Position numbers and translations under genes: made by a program. 64,000 nt of DNA, from assembly GCF_044901685.1 (NCBI RefSeq), contig NZ_JBJDPS010000004.1, positions 186,001-250,000 of the forward strand. Reading direction: 5' to 3'. This document shows positions 1-8,390 of this stretch, one piece after another (positions within the stretch are counted from its first letter, which is position 1; each line of letters starts with the position of its first letter). Source of the DNA: Micromonospora_G sp044901685. Its GTDB lineage: Bacteria > Actinomycetota > Actinomycetes > Mycobacteriales > Micromonosporaceae. Below the pieces are notes generated by a model. That model was not told the origin of the DNA. It did no database searches and saw only the letters and a list, made by a program, of their open reading frames with translations.

Positions 1-1194
1 GTCGATCGGCGTCGGCGGCTCGATCTTGCTCTTGATGCCGTCCAGGCCGGCCATCATCATCGCCGAGAAGGCGAGGTAGACGTTGGCGGACGGGTCCGGC
101 ACCCGGAACTCGACCCGCTTGGCCTTCGGGTTGCTGCCGGTGACCGGGATGCGGGTGCAGGCGGAGCGGTTGCGCTGCGAGTAGACCAGGTTGACCGGCG
201 CCTCGAAGCCCGGGACCAGGCGGCGGTACGAGTTGACCGTCGGGTTGGTGAACGCGAGCAGCGACGGGGCGTGGTGCAGCAGACCGCCGATGTACCAGCG
301 CGCGGTGTCGGACAGGCCGGCGTAACCGGTCTCGTCGTAGAACAGCGGCTCGCCGCCGAGCCAGAGGCTCTGGTGGGTGTGCATGCCGGAGCCGTTGTCG
401 CCGAAGAGCGGCTTGGGCATGAAGGTCGCGGTCTTGCCGGCGGCCCAGGCCTGGTTCTTCACGATGTACTTGAAGAGCTGGAGCTGGTCGCCCGCGTGCA
501 GCAGGGTGGAGAACCGGTAGTTGATCTCGGCCTGGCCGGCGGTGCCGACCTCGTGGTGCGAGCGCTCGACGGTGAAGCCGGTGTCGACCAGCTTGCGCAC
601 GATCTGGTCACGCAGGTCGGCGTAGTGGTCGACCGGCGGCACGGGGAAGTAACCGCCCTTGTACGCGGTCTTGTAACCCCGGTTGCCGCCCTCTTCCTCG
701 CGGCCGGTGTTCCAGGCGCCCTCGATCGAGTCGATGTAGTAGAAGGCCTGGTTCGCCGAGGTCTCGTGCCGGATCGAGTCGAAGATGTAGAACTCGGCCT
801 CGGCGCCGAAGTAGGCGGTGTCGGCGATGCCGCTGGCGGCCAGGTAGGCCTCGGCCTTCTTCGCCACGTTGCGCGGGTCACGCGAGTACGCCTCGCGGGT
901 GAACGGGTCGTGGATGAAGAAGTTGAGGGCCAGCGTCTTCTGCGCCCGGAACGGGTCGATGAAGGCGGTGGCGACGTCGGGGAGCAGCAGCATGTCCGAC
1001 TCGTGGATCGCCTGGAAACCACGGATCGACGATCCGTCGAAGGCGAGACCGTCGGTGAAGACACTGTCGTCGAACGACTCGACCGGCAGGTTGAAGTGCT
1101 GCATCACGCCCGGCAGGTCACAGAAACGTACGTCGACGAACTTCACGTCCTCGTTCTTGAGGTATCGCAGGAGTTCCTCGGGATTGGCGAACAC
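1..1194 (-). CDS. glnA: Glutamine synthetase type I, C-terminal part missing at window edge
   Basis: Glutamine synthetase makes glutamine from glutamate, ammonia and ATP in the cytoplasm. The visible 398 codons (family length about 470) start MFANPEELLRYL and carry the N-terminal beta-grasp residues and the catalytic-domain motifs FDGSSIRGF, GAEAEFYIFD, HHEVGTAGQAEI, NGSGMHTHQS and RRLVPGFEAP, with the conserved R-x-P region near the edge. I chose GTG at 1194 because AGGAGG (complement of 1199-1204) sits just upstream; the nearby ATG is out of frame. The adenylylation loop lies outside the window. A GlnR-type operator lies about 60-95 bases upstream, so nitrogen control is expected. The gene is cut by the window start, not broken. 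Confidence 0.97.
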   Translation of the reverse strand, partial: MFANPEELLRYLKNEDVKFVDVRFCDLPGVMQHFNLPVESFDDSVFTDGLAFDGSSIRGFQAIHESDMLLLPDVATAFIDPFRAQKTLALNFFIHDPFTREAYSRDPRNVAKKAEAYLAASGIADTAYFGAEAEFYIFDSIRHETSANQAFYYIDSIEGAWNTGREEEGGNRGYKTAYKGGYFPVPPVDHYADLRDQIVRKLVDTGFTVERSHHEVGTAGQAEINYRFSTLLHAGDQLQLFKYIVKNQAWAAGKTATFMPKPLFGDNGSGMHTHQSLWLGGEPLFYDETGYAGLSDTARWYIGGLLHHAPSLLAFTNPTVNSYRRLVPGFEAPVNLVYSQRNRSACTRIPVTGSNPKAKRVEFRVPDPSANVYLAFSAMMMAGLDGIKSKIEPPTPID

Positions 1195-1252
1195 ACATCC
1201 TCCTGGCACGTCCACGGGGTGGCTAGGCTGGTGGGGACGTTATGACCACCCG

Positions 1253-1290
1253 GTTGCCCGAGCATGTCTCTTACGTTTCTGCCGTGTTAC
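1253..1290 (-). promoter_or_regulatory. GlnR-type operator upstream of glnA
   Basis: Read on the minus strand, the sequence is GTAAC-6-GAAAC-6-GACAT-6-GCAAC, with exactly six bases between each five-base block. The actinomycete GlnR consensus is gTnAC-n6-GaAAC, usually as two such pairs in tandem. The first pair fits perfectly and the second weakly. It lies 59 to 96 bases upstream of the glnA start. GlnR control of glnA is established in Streptomyces; its use here is inferred. Confidence 0.75.
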
Positions 1291-1471
1291 GTCATCTGCG
1301 GAGCGTGATCCCCGCTGGCCGGCCATGCTCGGGTCCCCCGCTCGGACGATACTCCGCCGGCCCGCGCGGCAGGAGTGCTCGGCCTCCGTGTCGCGGACCG
1401 GAGCGGACCCGAGCCGTCCCGGTGCCGGCCGGTGCGCGGGCGCCGGATCGGCACCGATACCCTGACTCTCC

Positions 1472-1894
1472 GTGGCGAGACAGGATGAATTCATTGCCCC
1501 GAGCCCGGCGTCGGACCCGGACTTCGTGCCGCCGACCCTGGCCCGCCGGTTCGGCGCGTTGGTCATCGACTGGGTGCTCTGCCTGCTGGTGGCGAACTTC
1601 TTCGGCGACCCGGTGCGCGACGGCTGGCCACCGGTCCTGGTGCTGATCGGGGTGTACGGCTTCTTCGTCGGACTCTTCGCCCAGACCCCGGGCATGTTCG
1701 TCACCAAACTGCGCTGTGTCGCGTACGCCGACGGGGGACGGATCGGGGTGATCCGGGGACTGCTGCGCGGCGTACTGGTCTGCCTGGTGATTCCGGTGCT
1801 GGTGATGGACGGGCGTCGGCGTGGCTGGCAGGATCGGGCGGTCGGTTCGGTGATCGTGCCGCTCGAACCGGCCAGGCCCGCCACGGGCGGCTGA
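1472..1894 (+). CDS. RDD family membrane protein
   Basis: Small integral membrane protein of 140 residues. The RDD signature is seen as ARRFGALVIDWVL near residue 24, where a charged Arg and Asp lie in the first hydrophobic helix, and further hydrophobic segments follow at about 53-70 and 95-110 (RGVLVCLVIPVLV). The C-terminus contains WQDRAVGSVIV, typical of the family's last segment. RDD proteins are of uncertain function; some are linked to ion or sodium transport. It is convergent with the DUF4191 gene. In actinomycetes this RDD gene is commonly found between glnA and the lipoate genes, as here. GTG is the start. Confidence 0.85.
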   Translation: MARQDEFIAPSPASDPDFVPPTLARRFGALVIDWVLCLLVANFFGDPVRDGWPPVLVLIGVYGFFVGLFAQTPGMFVTKLRCVAYADGGRIGVIRGLLRGVLVCLVIPVLVMDGRRRGWQDRAVGSVIVPLEPARPATGG

Positions 1895-1935
1895 CCGGGG
1901 TAGCCCGACTGGTCGACGCCGCCCGGAGCGGACCC

Positions 1936-1959
1936 TGACCCGGCCGTTCGGCCGGGTCA
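1936..1959. terminator. Bidirectional hairpin between RDD and DUF4191 genes
   Basis: A perfect 10-bp stem (TGACCCGGCC / GGCCGGGTCA) with a GTTC loop sits between two convergent genes. There is no clear U-tract, which is usual for high-GC actinomycetes. Confidence 0.6.
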
Positions 1960-1973
1960 CCGGGCCGGGCCGG

Positions 1974-2663
1974 TCAGCGACCCCGGGTCTGCCGGAAGGC
2001 GCCCTTGGCCGGACGCATGTTCTTCGGGATCGCGCCCTTGGGCATCTGCGGCCGGGCGGTCAGCGCCTTCAACCGACGGTCGAGCGCGTTGACGTCCTTG
2101 CCGCTGAGGTTGCGCGGCAGCCGCATCAGCGTCATCCGCAGCTTGCGGATCGGCAGCTCACCCTCGCCCTGGCCGAGCGTGTAGTCGTAGAGCGGGGCGT
2201 TGCCGATCACCTTTGCCAGCCGGCGCTTCTCCTGGCCGAGCAGCCCACGGACCCGCTGCGGGTTCCCCTCGGCCAGCAAGACCACGCCGGCCCGGCAGAG
2301 GACCAGGTGCACCATGTCCATCTGGGTGGTCGAGCTGACCGCCGGGGTCACCCGCCAGTCTCCCCGCATGCTCTCCAGGATCGAGGCGGCGGCGCCCGGC
2401 TGCCCCTCGGCGGCGTTCATCATCGCCCGGTTCGAGCGCAGGTTCAGCACGACCAGCAGGGCGAGCACGGTCAGCAGGATGCCGATCGGAATCCAGATCC
2501 AACCCCAGGCCAGCACCGCGACCACGGTCAGCGCGAGCGGGATCAGCACGGCGGCTACGGCCAGCGGGACAAACCACTTGTCCTGTTTGGCGGTGAACGA
2601 GAACACCATGCCGATCTGCTTCAGCCGCTGGCCGAACGATACCTTCTCCTCGGGTTTTGCCAT
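1974..2663 (-). CDS. DUF4191 domain membrane protein
   Basis: Conserved actinobacterial protein of 229 residues and unknown function. Two close hydrophobic segments lie at about residues 30-75 (FVPLAVAAVLIPLALTVVAV and WIWIPIGILLTVLALLVVL). A cytoplasmic domain follows with DMVHLVLCRAGVVLLAEG and a basic Arg/Lys-rich C-terminus (AKGAFRQTRGR). It starts at ATG 2663. The family is usually found beside lipA/lipB, but here a FAD oxidoreductase gene separates it from lipA. No enzymatic motif is visible. Confidence 0.85.
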   Translation of the reverse strand: MAKPEEKVSFGQRLKQIGMVFSFTAKQDKWFVPLAVAAVLIPLALTVVAVLAWGWIWIPIGILLTVLALLVVLNLRSNRAMMNAAEGQPGAAASILESMRGDWRVTPAVSSTTQMDMVHLVLCRAGVVLLAEGNPQRVRGLLGQEKRRLAKVIGNAPLYDYTLGQGEGELPIRKLRMTLMRLPRNLSGKDVNALDRRLKALTARPQMPKGAIPKNMRPAKGAFRQTRGR

Positions 2664-2755
2664 GCGTGGAAGTGTAGTGGGCGGCTCGGATCTCGTTCAC
2701 CCGTGGCTACCGGGTGCACCCGGGCCGCCCGCCGGCCCCGTCTCGTCGGCGTCGC

Positions 2756-4273
2756 TCAACTCGTCCGTTCGGCCGTCCGGCTGCCGCCGGGCTGCTTCGG
2801 CAGGACCGGCGCGGACCGTCCGGTGCCGTGGTTGCCCGAGCCGCCCGCCGAATCCGAGCCCTTCTCCTCGTGGTACTCCTCCTCGACGTTGACCTGCCAG
2901 ACGTCGTGGTCGGTGCCGTCGAGGATGTTCTCCGCCGTGAGCATGGCGGTGAGCATCGAGTGGTCCTGGTTGTTGTAGCGGTGCATGCCGTTGCGGCCGA
3001 CCGGGTGCACGTTCGGCACCTCGTCGGCGAGCCAGTGCCGGATGGTGTCGACGGCCTGCTCGTAACCCTCGTCGTAGACCGGGTACGCCTTCGGCATCCG
3101 GACCACGTAACCGGCGCTGACCGCGCCCGGGCTGACCAGGCCGAGTTGTTCCAGTTCGGCGGTGCCGAGCGCGATCAGGTCCTCGTCCGCCTTCTCCCAC
3201 AGGTCGTCGCCCTCGAAGACGAAGTACTCCAGCCCCAGGCAGGTGAACCCGTCCCGGACCATGTACGGCGACCAGGAGCCGAAGTTCTGGATCCGGCCGA
3301 CCCGTACGCCGGGGGTGTGCACGTAGATCCAGTTGTCCGGGAAGCCGGCCTCGGCCGGGACGACCAGGGCGATGGTGAGGAAGTCGCGGTAACGCAGCGC
3401 GTCGGCCGCCTGCCGCACCTCCGGCGGCGCGGGCGGTTCCATGATCCGTACGAGCTGGGAGAGCGGCATGGTCGACACCACGTGGTCGGCCTCGTGCCGC
3501 TGGCTGCCCACGGCGTCGGTCACGGTGACCGCGACCGCGCCACCGTCACCCCGGTGTACGGCGGTCGCCCAGGTGTTCATGGTGACCGTGCCGCCGGCCT
3601 TGGTGACGTGCTCGGCGCAGCGCTCCCACATCATGCCGGGGCCGAACTTCGGGTACTGGAACTCCTCGATCAGGCTGGTGATCTCCTTCTGGTTCCGCTT
3701 CGGCATCAGCGCGTTGACCACGGCGTTGGAGAGGGAGAGGTTCTTGATCCGCTGCGCGGCCCAGGCGGCCTGCAACTCGGTGGCCGGCATGCCCCAGAGC
3801 TTCTCGGTGTACGTCTTGAAGAACTTCTCGTAGAGCCGGGTGCCGAACCGGGCCGTGGTCCAGCCCTCGAAGTGGCTCTGGTCCTTCGGCGGCCGGATCC
3901 GGGCCCACGCGTACGAGCCGACGCAGCGGACCGCCTCGAACACGCCCAGGTTGCGCAGCGCGTTGCCGGCCTTGAGCGGGTAATCGAAGAGCTTGCCGTC
4001 GTAGTGGATCCGGCTCATCCGGGGCCGGAGCAGGAAGTCCTCGTCCGGCAGGATCTCGTGCCACAACGCCTCGACCTGCGAGACCTTGGTGAAGAAGCGG
4101 TGCCCGCCGATGTCGAACCGCCACCCGTCCCGCTCCACCGTCCGGCTGATCCCACCGACCACGTCGTCGGCCTCGAACACCTCCACCGAGGCGTTTCGCT
4201 TGGTCAGCGCGTACGCCGCGGTCAGCCCGGCCGGGCCGGCTCCGATGATCACGGTACGGGGCGAGGTCGCCAT
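2756..4273 (-). CDS. FAD-dependent NAD(P)-binding oxidoreductase, amine-oxidase/UGM-like fold
   Basis: A Rossmann dinucleotide-binding motif opens the protein (VIIGAGPAGLTAAYAL). It is followed by the FAD motif VVGGISRTVERDG and the IGGHRFFTK segment found in protoporphyrinogen-oxidase/UDP-galactopyranose-mutase-like proteins. The late FAD motif GMHRYNNQDHSMLTAM is near residue 455. Many actinobacterial members lie in cell-envelope glycan loci, so a sugar or polyprenyl substrate is possible but unproven. ATG at 4273 is preferred (505 residues) since it directly precedes the flavin domain; GTG 4288 is an alternative and neither has a strong ribosome-binding site. The Asp/Ser/Gly-rich C-terminal tail is probably disordered. 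It lies between lipA and the DUF4191 gene on the same strand. Confidence 0.8.
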   Translation of the reverse strand: MATSPRTVIIGAGPAGLTAAYALTKRNASVEVFEADDVVGGISRTVERDGWRFDIGGHRFFTKVSQVEALWHEILPDEDFLLRPRMSRIHYDGKLFDYPLKAGNALRNLGVFEAVRCVGSYAWARIRPPKDQSHFEGWTTARFGTRLYEKFFKTYTEKLWGMPATELQAAWAAQRIKNLSLSNAVVNALMPKRNQKEITSLIEEFQYPKFGPGMMWERCAEHVTKAGGTVTMNTWATAVHRGDGGAVAVTVTDAVGSQRHEADHVVSTMPLSQLVRIMEPPAPPEVRQAADALRYRDFLTIALVVPAEAGFPDNWIYVHTPGVRVGRIQNFGSWSPYMVRDGFTCLGLEYFVFEGDDLWEKADEDLIALGTAELEQLGLVSPGAVSAGYVVRMPKAYPVYDEGYEQAVDTIRHWLADEVPNVHPVGRNGMHRYNNQDHSMLTAMLTAENILDGTDHDVWQVNVEEEYHEEKGSDSAGGSGNHGTGRSAPVLPKQPGGSRTAERTS

Positions 4274-4622
4274 GTTGGTATCTGTCACCTTCGACGCGTT
4301 GGCGGCGATCCCGCGACCCAACCGGCCGCCATCCGCGCGGTGCGTGGCGGTCGTGGGTCTGCGGGATCGGGGCTGGACGGCCGGAATCTAACACGTCCAA
4401 CGCGTTTCGACCGGGCTACAACCGCAATCTCCGGCCGGTCCCGATGTCGTTTTTCGCTGTCCCGACGCACGATGTCCCGGAACCCGTGGGGGGCCCAGGA
4501 CATCGATGCTTGTCATCGTCTTGGTGGCCCGGCCCGACCTCGTCGGCCTGATGGCCGGTTGCCGTCGGACCCGGCGGCCGGCCGCACCGCCGGAAGCACC
4601 CGGCGGGACGACTCCTCGAAGG
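4274..4622. other. Gene-free stretch between lipA and FAD oxidoreductase, with an inverted repeat
   Basis: This 349-base gap has no convincing gene. It holds an 8-bp inverted repeat, CGATGTCC (4470-4477) and GGACATCG (4498-4505), separated by a G-rich loop, that could end lipA transcription or fold in the leader of the oxidoreductase. I see no clear promoter or known riboswitch. Confidence 0.4.
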
Positions 4623-5654
4623 TCAGTTGGTCAGCGCGGCGACGTTGCCCTGCCGGGCGTCGAGCGCCTGCTGGTAGAGCCGACCGGCCCGGTACGACGA
4701 ACGCACCAGCGGCCCGCTCATCACCCCGGCGAAACCGATCTGCTCCGCCTCGGCGGCCAGCTCCACGAACTCCTCCGGCTTCACCCACCGCTCGACCGGG
4801 TGGTGCCGGGGGGTCGGCCGCAGGTACTGGGTGATGGTCACCAGCTCGCAGCCGGCGGCGTGCAGGTCCCGCAGGGCCTGCGACACCTCGGCGCGCTCCT
4901 CGCCCATGCCGAGGATCAGGTTGGACTTGGTCACCAGACCGGCGGCACGGGCCTGCGTGATCACGTCGAGCGACCGCTCGTAGCGGAATCCGGGCCGGAT
5001 CCGCTTGAAGATGCGGGGCACGGTCTCCACGTTGTGCGCGAGCACCTCGGGGCGGGAACCGAACACCTCGGCGAGCTGCCTCGGGTCACCGTTGAAGTCG
5101 GGGATCAGCAGCTCGACACCGCAGCCCTGCTGCAACGCGTGGATCTGGCGGACCGTCTCGGCGTAGAGCCAGGCGCCACCGTCGGGCAGGTCGTCGCGGG
5201 CCACCCCGGTCACGGTCGCGTACCGCAGGCCCATCGACGCCACCGACTCGCCGACCCGGCGGGGCTCGTCGGCGTCGAACTCGGCCGGCTTGCCGGTGTC
5301 GATCTGGCAGAAGTCGCAACGCCGGGTGCACTGGTCGCCGCCGATGAGGAAGGTCGCCTCGCGGTCCTCCCAGCACTCGTAGATGTTCGGGCAGCCGGCC
5401 TCCTGACAGACCGTGTGCAGCCCCTCGCGGGAGACCAGGCCGCGTAGCTGGGTGTACTCCGGACCCATCTTCGCCTTGACCTTGATCCACGGCGGCTTCC
5501 GCTCGATCGGCGTCGCCGCGTTGCGCGCCTCGACGCGGAGCAGACGACGTCCCTCGGGGGCGGCCGGGCCGGTGGTCCGAGGGGCCGAAGCGGTGGCGAC
5601 GCTGCCTGCCGGCTGCGGCGCGGCAGTCGGCGTTCCGGATTGCTCGATGGTCAC
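4623..5654 (-). CDS. lipA: Lipoyl synthase (radical SAM)
   Basis: LipA inserts two sulfur atoms into protein-bound octanoyl groups to make lipoyl cofactor, using two 4Fe-4S clusters. The auxiliary-cluster cysteines are in CQEAGCPNIYEC and the radical-SAM triad in CTRRCDFC. The C-terminal serine needed for the auxiliary cluster is seen in GPLVRSSYRAG. The 343-residue length fits, with an Ala/Pro-rich N-terminal extension of about 30 residues. GTG at 5654 is the start. Its usual partner lipB is on the same strand but 1.9 kb upstream, separated by aspS on the other strand. The cofactor it makes is needed by SucB, also in this window. Confidence 0.96.
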   Translation of the reverse strand: MTIEQSGTPTAAPQPAGSVATASAPRTTGPAAPEGRRLLRVEARNAATPIERKPPWIKVKAKMGPEYTQLRGLVSREGLHTVCQEAGCPNIYECWEDREATFLIGGDQCTRRCDFCQIDTGKPAEFDADEPRRVGESVASMGLRYATVTGVARDDLPDGGAWLYAETVRQIHALQQGCGVELLIPDFNGDPRQLAEVFGSRPEVLAHNVETVPRIFKRIRPGFRYERSLDVITQARAAGLVTKSNLILGMGEERAEVSQALRDLHAAGCELVTITQYLRPTPRHHPVERWVKPEEFVELAAEAEQIGFAGVMSGPLVRSSYRAGRLYQQALDARQGNVAALTN

Positions 5655-5896
5655 GAATCCGAGCCTACGCGTAGCGGAGCGTCGGTGGCGGCGGAGGCGA
5701 CGGGGCTCACTACCGGCGGGTTGTGATCGCCCTCACCAGCCACCGTACGCCCGGCTGTTCACCCCGCTGTCGCCCCGGGTGGCGGCCTCGAGGCGGGCCT
5801 ACCGGCCCGGCGGTAAACCATGTACCGGGCCGGTCCGCGGCGCTGCTATGGTCTGGCGCAACGGCGACGACGGAGCCGAGTAGCGGTGCGACAAGC

Positions 5897-6176
5897 GGGG
5901 CAACGAGAGAGTCACCGGTAGCTGCGAAGGTGACCCCGGCCCGTGCCGTGAAGACCCTCCTGAGCTGCGGGAAGAACGGTTTCGCGACCGACGGAGAGCC
6001 GCACCACCGGTCGCGCGGCCCAGTAGAGCCCGCCGTCTGGCCCCCGTCACGGGCGACGAACGAGGCCGTCGGCGGCTCCGGCCACCGACGGTGAAGGTGT
6101 GGTGGTACCGCGAGGATCCCGCTCGCCCACGCCTCCCTGGGGATCGCGTTGCGATTGACGAGGAGGTAACACCACA
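5897..6176 (+). promoter_or_regulatory. T-box riboswitch, translational type, controlling aspS
   Basis: The leader has a short Stem-I-like hairpin (GTCACC 5911-5916 / GGTGAC 5929-5934) next to an AGAGA motif (5906-5910) and a GCTGCGAA loop. The T-box core GGTGGTACCGCG ends at 6112; its TGG can pair with a tRNA acceptor end. Bases 6098-6109 of this core can pair with 6165-6176 in 11 of 12 positions, covering part of the GGAGG ribosome-binding site (6162-6166) and the A of the ATG. That supports sequestration of translation start, relieved by uncharged tRNA, as known for actinobacterial ileS T-boxes. The specifier is unresolved: GAC at 5953-5955 (Asp) and AAC at 5975-5977 (Asn) are candidates. 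The 5' boundary is approximate. Confidence 0.8.
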
Positions 6177-7504
6177 TGCGACGCGTCCTTTCCACCTCCC
6201 TGCCCAGCCACGTCGGTCACGTGGTGACCGTCGCCGGGTGGACACACCGCCGCCGGATGCTCAAGTCGGTGGCGTTCCTGATCCTGCGCGACGCCGCCGG
6301 GCTGACCCAGGTGGTCGTCGGCGACCCGGAGCTGCGGTCCTGGTTGGCCGACGTGCCGGAGGAGACCGTGCTGGAGGTGACCGCGAAGGTCACCGCGAAC
6401 GAGGCCGCGCCCGCCGGGGTCGAGCTGGTCGAACCATCGGTACGACTGCTCGGCGAACCCGCCGTACCGCCCCCGTTCGACCTGTACCGACCGGCGTTGG
6501 CGGCGACCCTGCCGACCCAGCTCGACCACGCCCCGGTGGCGCTGCGCCATCCCACCCGTTCGGCCGCGCTGCGGATCTCGGCGGCGGCGGTGTCCGGCTT
6601 CCGGGCCACCCTGGACGCCCGCGACTTCGTCGAGGTGCACACCCCGAAGGTCGTGGCCAGCGCGACCGAGAGCGGGGCGAACGTCTTCGCGCTCGACTAC
6701 TTCGGCCGCCCGGCGTACCTGGCCCAGTCGCCGCAGTTCTACAAGCAGTTGATGGTCGGCGTCTTCGAGCGGGTGTACGAGGTCGGGCCGGTCTTCCGGG
6801 CCGAGCCGCACGACACCGCCCGCCACCTGGCGCAGTACACCTCGCTGGACGTCGAGTTCGGCTTTGTCGACGACCACCGGGACGTGATGGCGATGCTGCG
6901 CGACGTGCTGGCCGGCATGCTCGCCTCGGTCGCCGAGCGGGCCGGTGGGGCGCTGGCCACCCTCGGGGTGGAACTGCCGTCGGTGCCGGCCGAGATCCCC
7001 TCGGTGCACTTCACCGAGGCGCTGCGGATCGGCGGGGCGGCGCCGGACGAACCGGACCTGGCCCCGGCGCACGAGCGGGCGCTCGGCGAGTGGGCGCGCG
7101 AGACGTACGGTTCGGACTTCCTCTTTGTCACCGGCTACCCGATGGCGAAGCGGCCGTTCTACACCCACCCGGCCCGTCCGGGCAGCGTCGAGCACCGCCC
7201 GCCGCTACGTCCGGGTGACGCCGAGCCGGCGTACTCGAACGGGTTTGACCTGCTCTTCCGTGGGGTCGAACTGGTCACCGGCGGGCAGCGCCTGCACCGG
7301 CACGGCGACTACCTGGCCGCGTTGGCCGCCCGGGGTGAGCCGCTCGGGCCGGTGGCGGACTACGTGGCAGCCTTCCAGCACGGCATGCCGCCGCACGGGG
7401 GCTTTGCGATCGGCCTGGAACGGTTTGTCTCCCGGCTCGTCGGTGCCGCGAACGTACGCGAGGTCTCCGCCTTCCCCCGCGACCTGCACCGCCTCACCCC
7501 GTAG
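6176..7504 (+). CDS. aspS: Archaeal-type aspartate--tRNA(Asn/Asp) ligase
   Basis: Class II aminoacyl-tRNA synthetase of 442 residues. That is the length of archaeal-type AspRS and lacks the large bacterial insertion domain of about 590-residue AspRS. The N-terminal OB-fold (GHVVTVAGWTHRRR) binds the anticodon. Motif 2 is FRAEPHDTARHLAQYTSLD and motif 3 GGFAIGLERFV, and the amino-acid pocket is near QSPQFYKQLMV. Family knowledge suggests non-discriminating charging of tRNA-Asp and tRNA-Asn, with GatCAB amidating Asp-tRNA(Asn); AsnRS activity cannot be fully excluded. ATG at 6176 has GGAGG ten bases upstream. It is divergent from lipA and convergent with lipB, splitting the lipoate pair. Control is by the T-box leader. 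Confidence 0.88.
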   Translation: MRRVLSTSLPSHVGHVVTVAGWTHRRRMLKSVAFLILRDAAGLTQVVVGDPELRSWLADVPEETVLEVTAKVTANEAAPAGVELVEPSVRLLGEPAVPPPFDLYRPALAATLPTQLDHAPVALRHPTRSAALRISAAAVSGFRATLDARDFVEVHTPKVVASATESGANVFALDYFGRPAYLAQSPQFYKQLMVGVFERVYEVGPVFRAEPHDTARHLAQYTSLDVEFGFVDDHRDVMAMLRDVLAGMLASVAERAGGALATLGVELPSVPAEIPSVHFTEALRIGGAAPDEPDLAPAHERALGEWARETYGSDFLFVTGYPMAKRPFYTHPARPGSVEHRPPLRPGDAEPAYSNGFDLLFRGVELVTGGQRLHRHGDYLAALAARGEPLGPVADYVAAFQHGMPPHGGFAIGLERFVSRLVGAANVREVSAFPRDLHRLTP

Positions 7505-7508
7505 CCCG

Positions 7509-7567
7509 GGTGTAAGGAAGGGCCCCTTCTTAACGCATAGCGTTAAGAAGGGGCCCTTCCTTACACC
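7509..7567. repeat. Dispersed palindrome, copy 1 (28-bp perfect arms, ATA loop)
   Basis: Arms 7509-7536 and 7540-7567 are exact reverse complements around a three-base ATA loop. The core is AAGGAAGGGCCCCTT. This copy has CTTAACGC where the others have GTTAACGC, changed in both arms so pairing is kept. It lies between convergent aspS and lipB and probably acts as a two-way terminator. Confidence 0.9.
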
Positions 7568-8206
7568 TCAGCCGAGGAGGTTGGGCAGGCGGCGCTCGAC
7601 CAGCGGCAGCACCTCGGCCACGGTGACCCGACGACCGAGTTCGGCGGTGAGCGAGGTGACCCCGGCGTCGGGGATGCCACACGCCACGATCTGGCCGAAC
7701 GCGGCCAGGTCGCAGTCACAGTTGATGGAGAAGCCGTGCAGGGTCACCCCACGGGAGACCCGGATGCCGAGCGCGGCGACCTTGCGGGCCGGGCCTCGGT
7801 CGTCCTGCGGCACCCAGACACCACTGCGACCCTCGATCTGGACCGTGGCCAGGCCCACCTCGGCGCAGACCTCCATCAACATCTCTTCGGTACGCCGGAC
7901 GTACGCCACCACGTCCACCGGGGCCGGGAGCTTGAGGATCGGGTAGCCGACGAGCTGGCCCGGCCCGTGCCAGGTGATCTCGCCGCCCCGGTCGACGTCG
8001 ATCACCGGCGTGCCGTCGAAGGGCCGGTCCTGCGGTTTGGTGCGCTTGCCGGCGGTGTACACGCTCGGGTGCTCCAGGAGCAGCACCGTGTCCGGCTGCT
8101 CACCGGCGACCACCGCTGCGTGCAGGCGGCGCTGTTCCTCCCAGGCGGCCAGATAGTCGATCTCGCCGACGTGGACGGCCTTCAGGCCGGAAATAGTGCT
8201 GGTCAC
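7568..8206 (-). CDS. lipB: Octanoyl-[ACP]:protein N-octanoyltransferase
   Basis: LipB moves octanoyl groups from acyl-carrier protein to lipoyl domains, the step before LipA. Visible motifs are LLLEHPSVYTAGKR, the RGGEITWHGPGQLVGYPI signature, the lysine in GPARKVAALGIRVSRG and the catalytic Cys in IVACGI. The length is 212 residues. I chose GTG at 8206 (MTSTISGL), preceded by GGGGGC; an upstream in-frame extension is Gly/Arg-rich and unlikely to be coding. The stop is directly beside palindrome copy 1. Normally lipB and lipA adjoin; here aspS lies between them on the opposite strand. Confidence 0.95.
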   Translation of the reverse strand: MTSTISGLKAVHVGEIDYLAAWEEQRRLHAAVVAGEQPDTVLLLEHPSVYTAGKRTKPQDRPFDGTPVIDVDRGGEITWHGPGQLVGYPILKLPAPVDVVAYVRRTEEMLMEVCAEVGLATVQIEGRSGVWVPQDDRGPARKVAALGIRVSRGVTLHGFSINCDCDLAAFGQIVACGIPDAGVTSLTAELGRRVTVAEVLPLVERRLPNLLG

Positions 8207-8279
8207 GCCCCCAGAGTAATCCCGCCGACCCCCTCCGCCCCCGGTGACCATCCTCACCGCCCCCACACCCCGGTCTTTT

Positions 8280-8330
8280 CATGATCCTGAAGAGTTCGGC
8301 TCGCCACAGCCGGCCGAACCCTTCACGATC
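8280..8330. repeat. Left copy of a 51-bp palindrome-bearing repeat flanking the AbiEi-like gene
   Basis: This copy matches 9406-9456 at 49 of 51 bases in the same orientation. It contains GAAGAGTTCGGC followed after about 13 bases by GCCGAACCCTTC, so it nearly folds as a hairpin. Confidence 0.85.
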
Positions 8331-8390
8331 CCGGTTGGGCTCTTCACGATCCGGTTGGGCTCTTCACGATGCGGTTGGGCTCTTCACGAT
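8331..8390. repeat. Three tandem 20-bp repeats over the 3' end of the AbiEi-like gene
   Basis: Units at 8331, 8351 and 8371 read CCGGTTGGGCTCTTCACGAT, the last with one change. Each carries TCA, a minus-strand TGA. Because 20 is not a multiple of three, the three units put a stop into all three minus-strand frames. Confidence 0.9.

Noticed and set aside
2714..4834. Long plus-strand frame opposite the FAD oxidoreductase
   Set aside because: The minus-strand gene has full flavoprotein motifs; the plus frame shows none.
7509..7567. Insertion-sequence terminal repeats
   Set aside because: The palindromes are solitary, with no transposase gene or paired ends in the window.
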